Source of the DNA: Agrococcus sp. Marseille-Q4369
Lineage (GTDB): Bacteria > Actinomycetota > Actinomycetes > Actinomycetales > Microbacteriaceae
Direction of reading: 5' to 3'
DNA: 64,000 nucleotides
Assembly: GCF_018308945.1 (NCBI RefSeq)
Contig: NZ_CP070501.1
Span: 930,001 to 994,000 of the forward strand
The notes under the pieces are model-generated. The model was given only the letters and a program-made list of their open reading frames with translations, was not told the origin of the DNA and did not search any database. Positions 7,699 to 17,700 of the stretch are shown in pieces (within the stretch, counting starts at the first letter, position 1; the number at the start of each line of letters is the position of its first letter). The translations under genes were made by a program, and so were the position numbers.

Positions 7699-10367
7699 CG
7701 CAACCTCGCGAAGCGCCCGTCCTGGAGCAGCCAGGCGGGCGCTTCGCGCATCGGCGGCGCGGGCGGCGCGTGCCGCAGCACCTGCCGCAGCGCCCGCTCG
7801 TCGACCCCGAGCACGACGACCGGCCGCTCGGCGCGCAGCCGGTCGAGCTCGCCCCACGCCGCCTCCCACTCGGCGACGGAGCCGACGACCGCGGTCGCGC
7901 TCGTGCCGGGCGCGGGTCGCGGTGCGCCGCCGAGCGCGAGCGGGAGCTCGACCCCCGCGCCGCGCACGACCGCGATCGGACCGATCGGCATCGGCACCCA
8001 CGCCGGTTCGCGCCGCGGCGCGGGCGCATCGGGCAGCGCGAGCTGGACGCGCTCGTCGGCGAGCCACCCGGCACCCGGCGGCAGGCTCGCGTCGTGCAGG
8101 GCGCCAGCACCGCCCGCGACGATGTGCTCCTGGCGGCTCGCGATGCGCAGCAGCACGCGCGTCTCTGCGAGGGCGGCGACCTGGCTCATCGCGCTCGAGA
8201 TGCGCCGCGCGGTGAGCGCGACCGCGCCGCCCTCGCGCATGCGGCGAAGCAGCAGCTGCACGGCGATAGCCTGCTGCGCCTCGCCAAGCCGAGCGAGCTG
8301 CAGGTCGAGGTCGTCGACGACGAGCGCGCCGTACCCTCCAGGCGCTGCGCCCTCCTCGAGCGCATCCCACAGCGCGTCCTCGCGGTCGACGACGGCGGCT
8401 CCGAGCTGGCCCGCGACGAGGTCGGCGAGACTCGAGCGGCCGCTGCCAGCACCGCCGATCGCGAGCAGGGGCCCGTCGGTCGCGGGGCGCCACCGCACGG
8501 GATCGATGGCCTGCCGCGCGGGCCGGTCGACGAGACCGAGCCGCACGCCGCCCCCTGCGCGATCGCCGCGCGCGTCCGCGCCGTCGAGCGGCACGGCAGC
8601 GAGCCGCACGCGGGCCGGCAGCGGCTCGCGCCACGGCCGCGGCGGCCTCGCCATCGTCGCGGAGGCCGCGACGAGCCGCTCCAGGAGCGCGGGCGACGCG
8701 AGGGCGGCTTGCGCGAGCCGGGTCGCCCCGCCGCTCACGCGCACGACGCAGCGGCCGCGCGCCTCGAGCGGGATCGCCGCCGCCTCCGGGCTCCCGGTCA
8801 CCGCGACGGCGTCGGCCTCGGAGGTCACGCGCAGCGAGATGCGGATGCCGCAGTTGGCGAGCAGCGCGTCGCGCACCGCGTCGGCGGGCCGCTGGGTGCA
8901 CAGCACGACGTGCACGCCGAGCGAGCGGCCGCGCGCCGCGAGGTCGACGAAGAGCCGGTGCAGGTCGGGCAGCTCGTCGAGCATCGCGGCGAACTCGTCG
9001 ACGACGATGACGAGCCGCGGCAGTCCCGTCGCCTCCTCGATCGAGCGCGCGCCCCGTTCGGCGAGGGCTCGCTCGCGCCGCCGGAGCTCTGCTCGGAGGC
9101 TCTCGATCGCGCGCCGCGCGCCCGCCTCGTCGAGGTCGGTCATGACGCCGACGACGTGCGCGAGCGCGTGCAGCGCGGCGAACGACGCACCGCCCTTGAA
9201 GTCGACGAGCAGGAACGACACGTCCTCGGTCGAGCGGCCCGCCGCCATCGCCGCGACCCATGCGACGAGCAGCTCGCTCTTGCCGGCGCCGGTCGTGCCG
9301 CCCACGACGGCGTGCGGCCCGTCGCGCACCAGGTCGAGCGGCATCGGGGTGTCGGCGACGAGGAACACCGCCTCGAGTCCGCCCTCCCCCGGTGGCAGCG
9401 CGTCGAGCTCGACGCGGCCGGGCAGCCCGCTCGCGCGGCGGAGCCCAGCGTGCTCGGCGGCGAGCGCGAGCGTGCGAGCGACGCTCGCGGCCTCCCTCGC
9501 GCTGAGCGCCGTCGGCACGACCTCTCGGCCTGCGAGCCGCGCGGCGTCGAGCGCGGCGCGCACGACGACCCGGCACTCGCGCGGCAGGAGCGCCGGCGCC
9601 GACGCGATGGCGAGCGTGACGTCGACGTCGTCGCCGACGACGCGCACGTGGTGGCCGGGCTCGCGGTGCACGGGGTGCGGGACGGGCGCGAGCCAGTCCC
9701 AGGCCTCGTCGTCGGGCGCGATCACCTCCGCCTCGTCGGGCGCGACGGCGTCGAGCACCTGCACGAGCGCCGCGCGGGCGAGCGCGATCGCGATGGCGGG
9801 CGGGCCGACGAAGCCGATCCCCTCGCGCGCGTCGACCGTCACGGGCCCCTCGACGACCGATGCTGCCGAGCGCAGCCGCGCCGCCTCCTCGGCCGCGCCC
9901 AGCCGCAGCGCGGCGGGGTCGGCCGCCGGGACGACACCCTCGACGACGATCCCCGAGGGCAGCGCGCCGACGCCCAGCACGATGTCGAGCGGTGCCCCGC
10001 GCTCGCGCCGCCAGCGGTGCGGGTCGTGCGGCGGGCGCGCGGCGATCCGGCGGGCGTCGGGATGCGCGACCTCGAGCTCGCGCCGCCGCTCCGCGACCGC
10101 GCGGTCGATGCGCTCAGCGGCATCGGCGACCTCCGCTCGCCAGCGCGCCGCCTCGCGGCGAGTCCGCGCCCTGCGCACGCGCCGGCCGTCGCCGAGGCTC
10201 GCGAGCGCGATCACCGGTCCGAGGAGCGCGAGCACGAGCACCGTCGGCGTCTGCAGCAGCAGCCACATCGCGATCGCACCGAGCACCGGCGCGAGGCTCG
10301 CGAGCAGCGGGAACGACGCGGGCTCCGGCTCGACGGGCGGGCGCGGGAGGTCGATGCGCGTCTCCAT
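7665..10367 (-). CDS. FtsK/SpoIIIE ATPase resembling type VII secretion EccC
   Basis: About 900 residues. Two membrane helices near the N-terminus (residues about 18-55) and a roughly 180-residue linker precede two ATPase domains, the layout of EccC motors. Domain 1 has an intact Walker A (GGTTGAGKSELL), the FKGG signature (LVDFKGGASF) and Walker B (LVIVVDEFAAM). Domain 2 has GGAGSGRSS, where the Walker A Lys is Arg, and ALVVDDLDL. I chose ATG 10367 because the helices begin shortly after it. It is the last gene of the kinase/Ig-protein operon and ends inside the convergent ald gene by 34 bases. No EccB, EccD, EccE, MycP or WXG100 gene is in the window, so a classical ESX role is not supported. 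Confidence 0.85.
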   Translation of the reverse strand: METRIDLPRPPVEPEPASFPLLASLAPVLGAIAMWLLLQTPTVLVLALLGPVIALASLGDGRRVRRARTRREAARWRAEVADAAERIDRAVAERRRELEVAHPDARRIAARPPHDPHRWRRERGAPLDIVLGVGALPSGIVVEGVVPAADPAALRLGAAEEAARLRSAASVVEGPVTVDAREGIGFVGPPAIAIALARAALVQVLDAVAPDEAEVIAPDDEAWDWLAPVPHPVHREPGHHVRVVGDDVDVTLAIASAPALLPRECRVVVRAALDAARLAGREVVPTALSAREAASVARTLALAAEHAGLRRASGLPGRVELDALPPGEGGLEAVFLVADTPMPLDLVRDGPHAVVGGTTGAGKSELLVAWVAAMAAGRSTEDVSFLLVDFKGGASFAALHALAHVVGVMTDLDEAGARRAIESLRAELRRRERALAERGARSIEEATGLPRLVIVVDEFAAMLDELPDLHRLFVDLAARGRSLGVHVVLCTQRPADAVRDALLANCGIRISLRVTSEADAVAVTGSPEAAAIPLEARGRCVVRVSGGATRLAQAALASPALLERLVAASATMARPPRPWREPLPARVRLAAVPLDGADARGDRAGGGVRLGLVDRPARQAIDPVRWRPATDGPLLAIGGAGSGRSSLADLVAGQLGAAVVDREDALWDALEEGAAPGGYGALVVDDLDLQLARLGEAQQAIAVQLLLRRMREGGAVALTARRISSAMSQVAALAETRVLLRIASRQEHIVAGGAGALHDASLPPGAGWLADERVQLALPDAPAPRREPAWVPMPIGPIAVVRGAGVELPLALGGAPRPAPGTSATAVVGSVAEWEAAWGELDRLRAERPVVVLGVDERALRQVLRHAPPAPPMREAPAWLLQDGRFARLRYPSSDATDAD

Positions 10368-10437
10368 GGCGGCAGGGTGCCGCTCGAGCGCGGCACCGCG
10401 CAGCGCCACGGCGCGGGGCTGTGGAGACGGCTCCCGG

Positions 10438-12591
10438 CTACCGCTTCGCGAGCGATGCGGGGTTCAGGCGCGCGAGCACCGACCGCAGCCGCCCCTCCCC
10501 CTCGTCGCGGCGCTCGAGCACCGCGTCGCTCAGCGCCCAGGCGGCGTCGATCTCGGGCTCGGTCGGGGGCCTCGGCGCGAACACCGCGCGGTCCACGCGG
10601 TGCGCGAGCTCGCGCATCCGCTCGTCCTCGCCGGCTTGCTCGACCCGCGTGCCGCCCTCCGGCGCCGCGTCGCCGCGGTCGCGGAGGCCGTCGACGACCT
10701 CCGCCCACGCGCCCTCGGCGCGGTCGCGCGGCTCGTCCGCGCGACGGCGGCGCCTGCGGCGCACGACCTTCGCGACCACGAGCCCGACCGGCAGCGCGGC
10801 GACGAGCGCGAGCAGTCCCAGCACCGCCGCGGCTGCGCCGAGCGCCGCGAGCAGCCTCGAGGTGCCGTCCTCGCTGCGCTCCGGCGCGTTCGGCGCCGCG
10901 GCGTCGGCGCCCTGGCGCTGCCCGCCGGGCGCGGGCGCGGGCGCCTGCTGCGCGGGCGGCTGCTCGACGATCGCCGGCGCGCCCTGCTCCTGCTCGGGGA
11001 TCGGGCGCGGCGCGGGCGAGACGTCGATGCTGACCCAGCCCGCCGACGTGCGCACCTCGATCCACGCATCCGCATCGGCGCCGACGACCGCGGTCGGGAG
11101 CCCCGGCTCGATCGCATCGGGAGTGAAGCCCACCACGACGCGCGCGTCGAAGCCGAGCTGGCGCGCGAGCAGCATCGCCGCCGTGGAGTACTGCTCGGCG
11201 TCGCCGATCATGGGCTCGGTGAAGAGCTCGATGAGCCGCTCGCGCGAGTGGCCGGGGCGAGAGGGCGCCTCGTCGTCGAGCACGCCGTGGCTGATGTAGC
11301 CGCTCGCGCGCATGCCGTCGACCATCGCCTGGAGGCGCGCGCCGGGCGTCTCGGCGTCGCCCGTCCAGGCGGCGAGCGCGGTGAGCATCTCCTCCGGCAG
11401 CTCGATCGCGGCCCGCCCGGGGTCGGCGGGCACGAGCTCCTGCACCTGCTCGGGCGGGACGATCGGCGCGCCCTGCTCGACCTGCATCTGGAAGCCGTCG
11501 CCCGGCCGGAGCCCCGCCTCGACGATGAGGGTGCGGAGGCCGCGGTCGCGGTGCAGCGTCGAGCCGAGCTGCTCGGCGCGCTCGCCGACGAACCGCACGC
11601 CGGTGGGCACGCCGACGGTGGGCAGCCACGCGCTCGAGAGCTCGTCGATCGTGATGCCGACGAGCCGGCCGCTGCCCTCCTCGGCGCTCGCGACGCGCTC
11701 GAAGCCGGCGCGCTCGACGGTGAGCACCTTCCCGTCGTAGCCGTCGAGGGCGGCGATGCGGATGCGGTCCCCCGGCACGAGGCCCGTGGCGGTGAGCTGA
11801 CGGGCACCGCGCCGGTCCTCGGCCCAGAACGAGCGGTAGGAGGCCATCGGCGAGGCGCCCGCCAGCTCGACGGACGACGTGCTGCCGCCGCGCAGCACGA
11901 CGCGCTCCGGGAGCTCGACGAGCGCGCCCGCCGTGCCGGCCGCGATCGCGGCGACGACCGCGACGGCGACGCCCGCGCCGACGCGGCGCGCGAGCGACGA
12001 GAGCGCGCGCGGCGCGCGGCTGCGCCGCCTCGCTTGCCGCACGACCGTGATGTAGGCGCCGATCGGCACGAGCGCGATCATGCCGAGCAGCCACGGGACG
12101 GGCATCGCGAGCGGGCCCCAGAGGATCGACCACACGCCGATGAGCGCGGGCACGAGCGCGGCCGACTCGGCCGAGCGCGAGCGCAGCGCGATCCACACGC
12201 CGATGAGCGTGCCGAAGAGCACGAGCAGCACGGGCGCGATGAGCAGCGCGTCGCTCGTGCCGACGGGCAGCCCGATCGTCAGCAGCCGCCGCCACGACAG
12301 CACGGCCGCGGCCGCGGCGTCGACGAGCCCCTCGCCCCACTCGCCGCGCCCGATGCGCTGCGGGGCGGTGAGCGGCACGGCGAGCACGGCGAGCGCGGCG
12401 AGCGCGACGAGCAGCATCGAGAGCGAGCCCCAGCGGCGCACCGCCCCGAGGACGCCGATGCCGGCGCCGACGAGCAGCGAGACCGAGACGGCGACGACGA
12501 GCTGCAGGGTGCCGAAGATCCACCACATCGGCACGCACGCGGCCGCGATCGCGAGCATGAGCAGGCCGACGCTCGGCGCGCGGCGGATCAC
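10438..12591 (-). CDS. TgpA-like membrane transglutaminase-fold protein, catalytic residues missing
   Basis: About 717 residues. The N-terminal half has six or more membrane helices (to about residue 225), followed by an extracellular domain with a transglutaminase-like core at about 405-530, a Pro/Gln/Ala linker, one more helix (about 560-585) and an Arg-rich cytosolic tail. The active-site position of TgpA-type enzymes reads GDAEQYS, with Ala (about residue 465) where Cys is expected. The HAW motif reads DAW (about residue 508). Only the third triad residue, Asp in SIDVSP, is kept, so the domain is probably a binding module. The GTG start at 12591 overlaps the DUF58 stop (GTGA). Confidence 0.85.
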   Translation of the reverse strand: MIRRAPSVGLLMLAIAAACVPMWWIFGTLQLVVAVSVSLLVGAGIGVLGAVRRWGSLSMLLVALAALAVLAVPLTAPQRIGRGEWGEGLVDAAAAAVLSWRRLLTIGLPVGTSDALLIAPVLLVLFGTLIGVWIALRSRSAESAALVPALIGVWSILWGPLAMPVPWLLGMIALVPIGAYITVVRQARRRSRAPRALSSLARRVGAGVAVAVVAAIAAGTAGALVELPERVVLRGGSTSSVELAGASPMASYRSFWAEDRRGARQLTATGLVPGDRIRIAALDGYDGKVLTVERAGFERVASAEEGSGRLVGITIDELSSAWLPTVGVPTGVRFVGERAEQLGSTLHRDRGLRTLIVEAGLRPGDGFQMQVEQGAPIVPPEQVQELVPADPGRAAIELPEEMLTALAAWTGDAETPGARLQAMVDGMRASGYISHGVLDDEAPSRPGHSRERLIELFTEPMIGDAEQYSTAAMLLARQLGFDARVVVGFTPDAIEPGLPTAVVGADADAWIEVRTSAGWVSIDVSPAPRPIPEQEQGAPAIVEQPPAQQAPAPAPGGQRQGADAAAPNAPERSEDGTSRLLAALGAAAAVLGLLALVAALPVGLVVAKVVRRRRRRRADEPRDRAEGAWAEVVDGLRDRGDAAPEGGTRVEQAGEDERMRELAHRVDRAVFAPRPPTEPEIDAAWALSDAVLERRDEGEGRLRSVLARLNPASLAKR

Positions 12592-13766
12592 GCGCGCCCC
12601 GCGTCGCCGATGCCGCGCGAGAGGTCCTCGATCGCGCCGACGGTCGCGACGTCGGCGTCGCCGAGGCGCGCCCTCGTCGGCACCGCCCCGACCGCGGCGC
12701 GCACGACGACCGAGACGACGCCCTCCGGCATGCCGTTCGCCGCGGTGCGGAGCTCGCGCGGCGGCACGGTCGAGCCGGTCACGAGCCACGCGACGCTGCC
12801 GCGCGCCGTGCTGCGCGCCGCGCGCGCCGTGGCCGCGATGCCGACGCCGCTGCGCGCCTCGAGCACCGCGAGCGCGTCGAGCAGCCGGTCGCGCGTGACC
12901 GCGTCGATCGGCCGCACCGGGCCGCGCTCCGCTCGCGGGCTCTCGACGATGCGCAGCGAGCGGCGGTCGGCGATCGCGGCGAGGCCGAGGGTGCCGACGA
13001 TCGAGAGGGCGAGCTCGAAGTCGTCGCCGTCGTACTCGCGCGGGTCGGTCGAGAGCACGATGAGCGTGTCGGCGCGCCGCGCCGGCTCGAACTGCCGCAC
13101 GAGCAACGAGCCGTGGCGAGCGCTCGAGCGCCAGTGCACGAGCCGCCGGTCGTCGCCCGGCGCGTACTCGCGCAAGCTGTGGAACGAGACGTCGTCGGCC
13201 GTGCGCTCGGCGGCCGCCTCCCCGTCGAGGTCGCGCACGATGCCGCCCGCGCCGCCGGGCAGCCGCACGACGCGCGGGTGCACGACGAGCGTGCGCGTCT
13301 CGGTGAGCCGGTGGCGCCGCTCGAGCACGCCGAACGGATCGGTGCGCATGATCGTCGCGGGCCCGATCGTGCGCAGCCCGCGACGGCTCGTGTCGAGCGG
13401 CACCGAGCGCAGCACCTTGCCGCCCACGGCGAGCGACGGGATCTCGAGCACCGCCTCCTCGTCGCCGATGTCGAGGTCGATCTGGCGCGGCGTCGCGGCG
13501 CGCGTGGGGCGCGAGACCTCGATGAGCGCGAGCGCGTCGGCGCCGACCGGCACGCGCTCGGCGCTCAGGCCGATGCGGGCGCGCGCCCAGCGCTCGCCGA
13601 CGATCCACGGGATCGCGCCGAGCAGCAGGGTCGCGGCGGCGACGGCCGCGACGAGCGCCTCCGCCCAGCCGAGCGAGCGGGCGAGGAAGACGCCGAGCGC
13701 GACGACCGCGAGCAGCGCCCAGCCCCACGGGGTGATGGCGCGCAGGGCGGCGTCGAGCCAGCGCAT
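12588..13766 (-). CDS. DUF58 domain protein
   Basis: A 392-residue protein with two N-terminal membrane helices (about residues 14-55), then a beta-rich region and the DUF58 core. The family signature is visible as REYAPGDDRRLVHWRSSARHGSLLVRQFEP. DUF58 proteins normally pair with MoxR ATPases, often with a vWA-like fold, and are thought to act in assembly or maturation of envelope complexes; the exact job is unknown. The MoxR gene ends two bases upstream of ATG 13766, and the stop overlaps the next gene by four bases, so the MoxR-DUF58-TgpA trio is tightly coupled. Confidence 0.92.
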   Translation of the reverse strand: MRWLDAALRAITPWGWALLAVVALGVFLARSLGWAEALVAAVAAATLLLGAIPWIVGERWARARIGLSAERVPVGADALALIEVSRPTRAATPRQIDLDIGDEEAVLEIPSLAVGGKVLRSVPLDTSRRGLRTIGPATIMRTDPFGVLERRHRLTETRTLVVHPRVVRLPGGAGGIVRDLDGEAAAERTADDVSFHSLREYAPGDDRRLVHWRSSARHGSLLVRQFEPARRADTLIVLSTDPREYDGDDFELALSIVGTLGLAAIADRRSLRIVESPRAERGPVRPIDAVTRDRLLDALAVLEARSGVGIAATARAARSTARGSVAWLVTGSTVPPRELRTAANGMPEGVVSVVVRAAVGAVPTRARLGDADVATVGAIEDLSRGIGDAGRA

Positions 13767-13768
13767 CG

Positions 13769-14761
13769 TCAGCGCCTGGGCGGCGCCACGGTGAGCATGA
13801 GCTGCTGCACGATGCTCTCGGGCCGGACGTCGTCGAACTCCGCCTCCGGCTGCAGCACGAGGCGGTGCGCGAGCGCCGGCACGGCGAGCGCCTTCACGTC
13901 GTCGGGCGTGACGTAGTCGCGGCCGTGGATCGCGGCCCACGCGCGGGCCGTCCGCACGAGCGCGAGCGCGCCGCGCACCGAGACGCCCAGCCGCACCTCG
14001 TCGGCCTCGCGCGTCGCGTCGACGAGCCGCGCGACGTAGTCGACGATCGACGCCTCGACGTGCACGCCGCGCACCTGGCGCGCGAGCGCCTGCATGAGCC
14101 GCACGTCGGCGACCGGCTCGATCCCCTCGGGCGAGAGCTCGTCGCCCGAGTCGGCGAGGATGCGCAGCGTCGAGGCGTGGTCGGGGTAGCCGATCGACGC
14201 CTTGAGCGCGAAGCGGTCGAGCTGCGCCTCGGGCAGCTGGTAGGTGCCCGCGTGCTCGACCGGGTTCTGCGTCGCGATCACCATGAACGGCTGCGGCACG
14301 GGGTGCGCGATCCCGTCGACCGTGACGCGCCCCTCCTGCATGACCTCGAGCAGCGCCGACTGCGTCTTCGGGCTCGCGCGGTTGATCTCGTCGGCGAGCA
14401 CGATGTTCGCGAACACCGGACCGGGACGGTACTCGAACTCCCCGGAACCCTGGCTCCACACGCTCACGCCCGTGATGTCGCCCGGCAGCAGGTCGGGTGT
14501 GAACTGGATGCGGTTCGAGGTCCCGGAGATCGCGGTCGCGAGCGCGCGAGCGAGCGACGTCTTGCCGGTGCCGGGGTTGTCCTCGATCAGCAGGTGCCCG
14601 TTGCTCAGCATCGCGGTGAGCGAGAGCTGCACGACGTGCGGCTTGCCGACGAGCACGCGCTCGACCTGCTCGACGACCCGCTCGGCGAGCTCCTGGATGG
14701 TCGAGACGTCGACGTCCGCGTCGATCGTCCTCGCGTCCGCCCCCGCCGTCGCGTCCACCAC
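13769..14761 (-). CDS. MoxR-family AAA+ ATPase
   Basis: A cytosolic AAA+ chaperone-like ATPase of about 330 residues. Walker A is EDNPGTGKTSLA, Walker B is NIVLADEINRASPKTQ, and sensor 1 is VIATQNPVEHAGTYQLPEAQLDRF, the standard MoxR set. MoxR proteins remodel or activate client complexes, usually with a DUF58 or vWA partner such as the gene immediately downstream. Three starts are possible: ATG 14794, GTG 14785 (GTGA overlap with the Ig-like gene) and GTG 14761. I chose 14761 because AGGGAGGAG sits six bases before it. The Walker A region has Asn where family members often have Val (DNPGTGKT). Confidence 0.93.
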   Translation of the reverse strand: MVDATAGADARTIDADVDVSTIQELAERVVEQVERVLVGKPHVVQLSLTAMLSNGHLLIEDNPGTGKTSLARALATAISGTSNRIQFTPDLLPGDITGVSVWSQGSGEFEYRPGPVFANIVLADEINRASPKTQSALLEVMQEGRVTVDGIAHPVPQPFMVIATQNPVEHAGTYQLPEAQLDRFALKASIGYPDHASTLRILADSGDELSPEGIEPVADVRLMQALARQVRGVHVEASIVDYVARLVDATREADEVRLGVSVRGALALVRTARAWAAIHGRDYVTPDDVKALAVPALAHRLVLQPEAEFDDVRPESIVQQLMLTVAPPRR

Positions 14762-14781
14762 AGTGGGCTCCTCCCTGCCGG

Positions 14782-17700
14782 TCACAGCCCGCATCCCGCC
14801 TCGGTCGGCGATGGATCCCTGTGAGGCCCGGACTCCAGATAGGTTACTTGGCCCCATGCCTGCACTCGCGTCGCCCCGGCGGGCACAGCCTGGGTCGCCG
14901 GCCGCTCGCTCGTCCACGAGCCGCCGACGAGGTAGCGCGCGAAGACCTCGTCCTGCGCGAGCGGCGTCACGTTGCCCTCGACGCTCGCCTCGAGCGGCAC
15001 GAGCGGGCGGCACGCCTCGATCGTCGCGCGGAGCCGCAGCGGCACGACCTGACCGACGCGCGTCACCGCCGAGCAGACGCCCTGGGTCGCGCCGGGGGCG
15101 CACGCGCGCACCTCGACGCCGACCTGCTCCCCGTACTGGAACGCGGCGCTCGAGGGCGTCAGCCACGAGCCGGCTTGCGCTCGCTGCCACGGACCGCCCG
15201 CGACGCGCGCCTCGAGCCACGTGCCGCTCGTGAGCGTCGGCGCGCGGTCGAGGCGCGCGTCGAGGGCGTCCTCGCGCACCTCGGTGACGACGGCGACGGC
15301 GGATGCGTCCACGGGCGCGGGCGTGCCGAACACCGGGTCCGAGACCGAGACCGAGCAGTGCCAGCCGTTGTCGGCGGTGACGGCGACGACGGCGCGCGCA
15401 CCCTGGGCGACGGGCAGGGTCGCGCTGAGCGCGGCGCTCCCCGCGGGGGTGCCGCCGCCCGAGCTGGCGCACGACTGCGACTCTCCGGGCGAGAGCACCC
15501 GCGCCGAGTAGCGCACGCTGGCGGCGCCCGCGCGGTCGACCTCCGCCCAGGTCACGGTGACGCTCCCGCCGTCGTGTCCCGTCACGAGCACGGGAGCGGT
15601 GCCGGGCACCCCGACGGCCGTGAACGGCACGGGTGCTGCCGGCCAGCGCCAGGCGGCATCGGGCACGCCGGCGCGGTTCGCGGCCGCGACCTCGATCGAG
15701 TAGGCGCGGCCCGGCGTGAGCCCCGCGATGACGCTCTGGCGCTCGGCGGCACCGACGCGCACGAGCTGGTCGAGGCCCGAGCCCGAGACGCGCACGAGGT
15801 ACGCCTCGATCGGGGTGCCGCCGGGCGGCTGCGGCACGCCCTGCCACACGACGCGCATCGAGCCCGGTGTGCTCGCGGGCATCGCCTGCACGCCGGGCAC
15901 GACCGCGGGCAGCCGGTCGGCGTGCACGGGCTCCGAGGGCTCGGACGGGCGGCTGTCGCCGACCGCGTTCGTCGCGATCGCCTGCAGCCGCAGGTCGACG
16001 CCGGCCGGCAGTCCCTCGATGCGGCAGCGGGGCGTCGGCCCGCACGCGACGTCGATGCCGCTCGCGACGTTGACGACGCGGTAGCCGGTGATGGGGCTGC
16101 CGTTGCTCGCGGGCGGCTCGATCGACATCATCACGACCCCGTCGACGTGCTCGTCGAACGCCTGCACTGGCGGGGCCGGCGCGTCCGGCACGTCCTGCAC
16201 CGTCACGGTGATCGGGCTCCACACCCCGCGCTCGGGCACGCCGGCGGCATCGAGCACGAGCACCTGCACGATCGTCGTGCCGATCGCCGCGGTGGACGAC
16301 GCCGCGATGCGCACCGTCGTGCCGTCGACGACCGCGGTGATGCCGCGCTGCTCGGCGCCCGTCACTCGCAGGCCGCCGATCCGCAGCGGCGTCGCGGGGA
16401 ACGGATTGGATGCCTCGTCGTCGACGAGCGGCTGCACCTCGGCGCTCGTGCCGCGCCGCACGGTCACGGCGTCGGGCTCGGGCGCGACGAGCGGGGCGGT
16501 CGTCGAGATCACCGCGAGCGAGACGGTGCCGGGCACGCCCTCGCCCGCCGCGTCGCGCACGCCGATGCGCAGCTCCGCGCGCGTGCCGCGGTCGGTGCGG
16601 TCGAGCGCCCGCACCGTGAGCGTCGAGCCCTCGATCCTGGCCTGGAAGCCGGCTGGCACCTCGTCGAGGATCGACCACGACGCGCCCGCGATCCGCGCCG
16701 GGTCGGGCGCCCGCGTGACCCGTGCGAGGTCGATCGAGCGCTCGGTGCCGGGCTCGAGCTGCACGAAGGAGCCGAGCACCGTGAGCGGCACCCCGTCGCC
16801 GGGCAGCACTTCGATCGGCAGCACGATCGTGCCGATCCGCCCCTCGGGATCGGTGGGGCTGTCGCCGTCGGTGACCTCGAACGTGATGCTCGCCGGCCCG
16901 AAGTACCCCGGCTCGGGCACGAACCGCAGCGTCTTCTCGTCGATCACCGGGTTCGAGCCGTCCGTCGGCGCCGCGCGCACGGCGCTCGCGTCGGTCAGCA
17001 TCGCCCCCTCGCCGTCGACGGTGTCGACGACGTCGTCGATCGCGATCTCGAGCGTCTCGCCCGCGCGCGCCGCGAGCGGCGCGACGCCGGGCTTGAGCTG
17101 CGGCAGCGCGTCGAGGCGGCCGGGCACCGCGATGACGGCCGTCGCGCTCGCGCCGCCTGCGTCGTCGCGCTCGACCGCGAACGGCACGAATCGCGTGCGG
17201 TCGCCGATGGGGATCTCGATGGTGCCGTCGTCGCGGAGCGTCACGCCCTCGGCGGGCAGCGGGAGGCTCGCGCGCAGCACATCGGTGCGGCCGTCGCGCA
17301 CCGTCGCCTGCGCGAGCGGGTCGATGCGCACCGCCTCCGCCGACGCGATCGACTGGATGGGCACCTGCACGTCGGTGACGTCGGGCGCGGGCGGCGGCGC
17401 GTCGGGGTCGACGTCGATGCGCAGCCAGCTCGCGGCAGCGGTGCCGGCGGAGTTCTCGACCGTGACGACGATGCCGAGGTCGGATGCGTCGGGCGCGGCG
17501 GAGACGAGCACGGCACCGTCGCGGATGGACGCGGTCGCGCCCGGCGAGGCGGTGTCGACGTCGACGATCTCGAGCGGCAGCCCCGCGGGGTCGCGGTCGT
17601 TGTCGAGCACCGGCACGACGAGCGTCGAGTCTGGCCGCATGGCAGCGGAGTCGGCGCCCAGGACGGGCGGCAGCGCGGGCCCCGGCTCGACGACGATGAC

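Noticed and set aside
7903-13794. A 1,963-codon open frame on the plus strand
   Set aside because: It is antisense to the FtsK-like, TgpA-like and DUF58 genes, has Ser/Arg/Ala composition and no recognisable motif.
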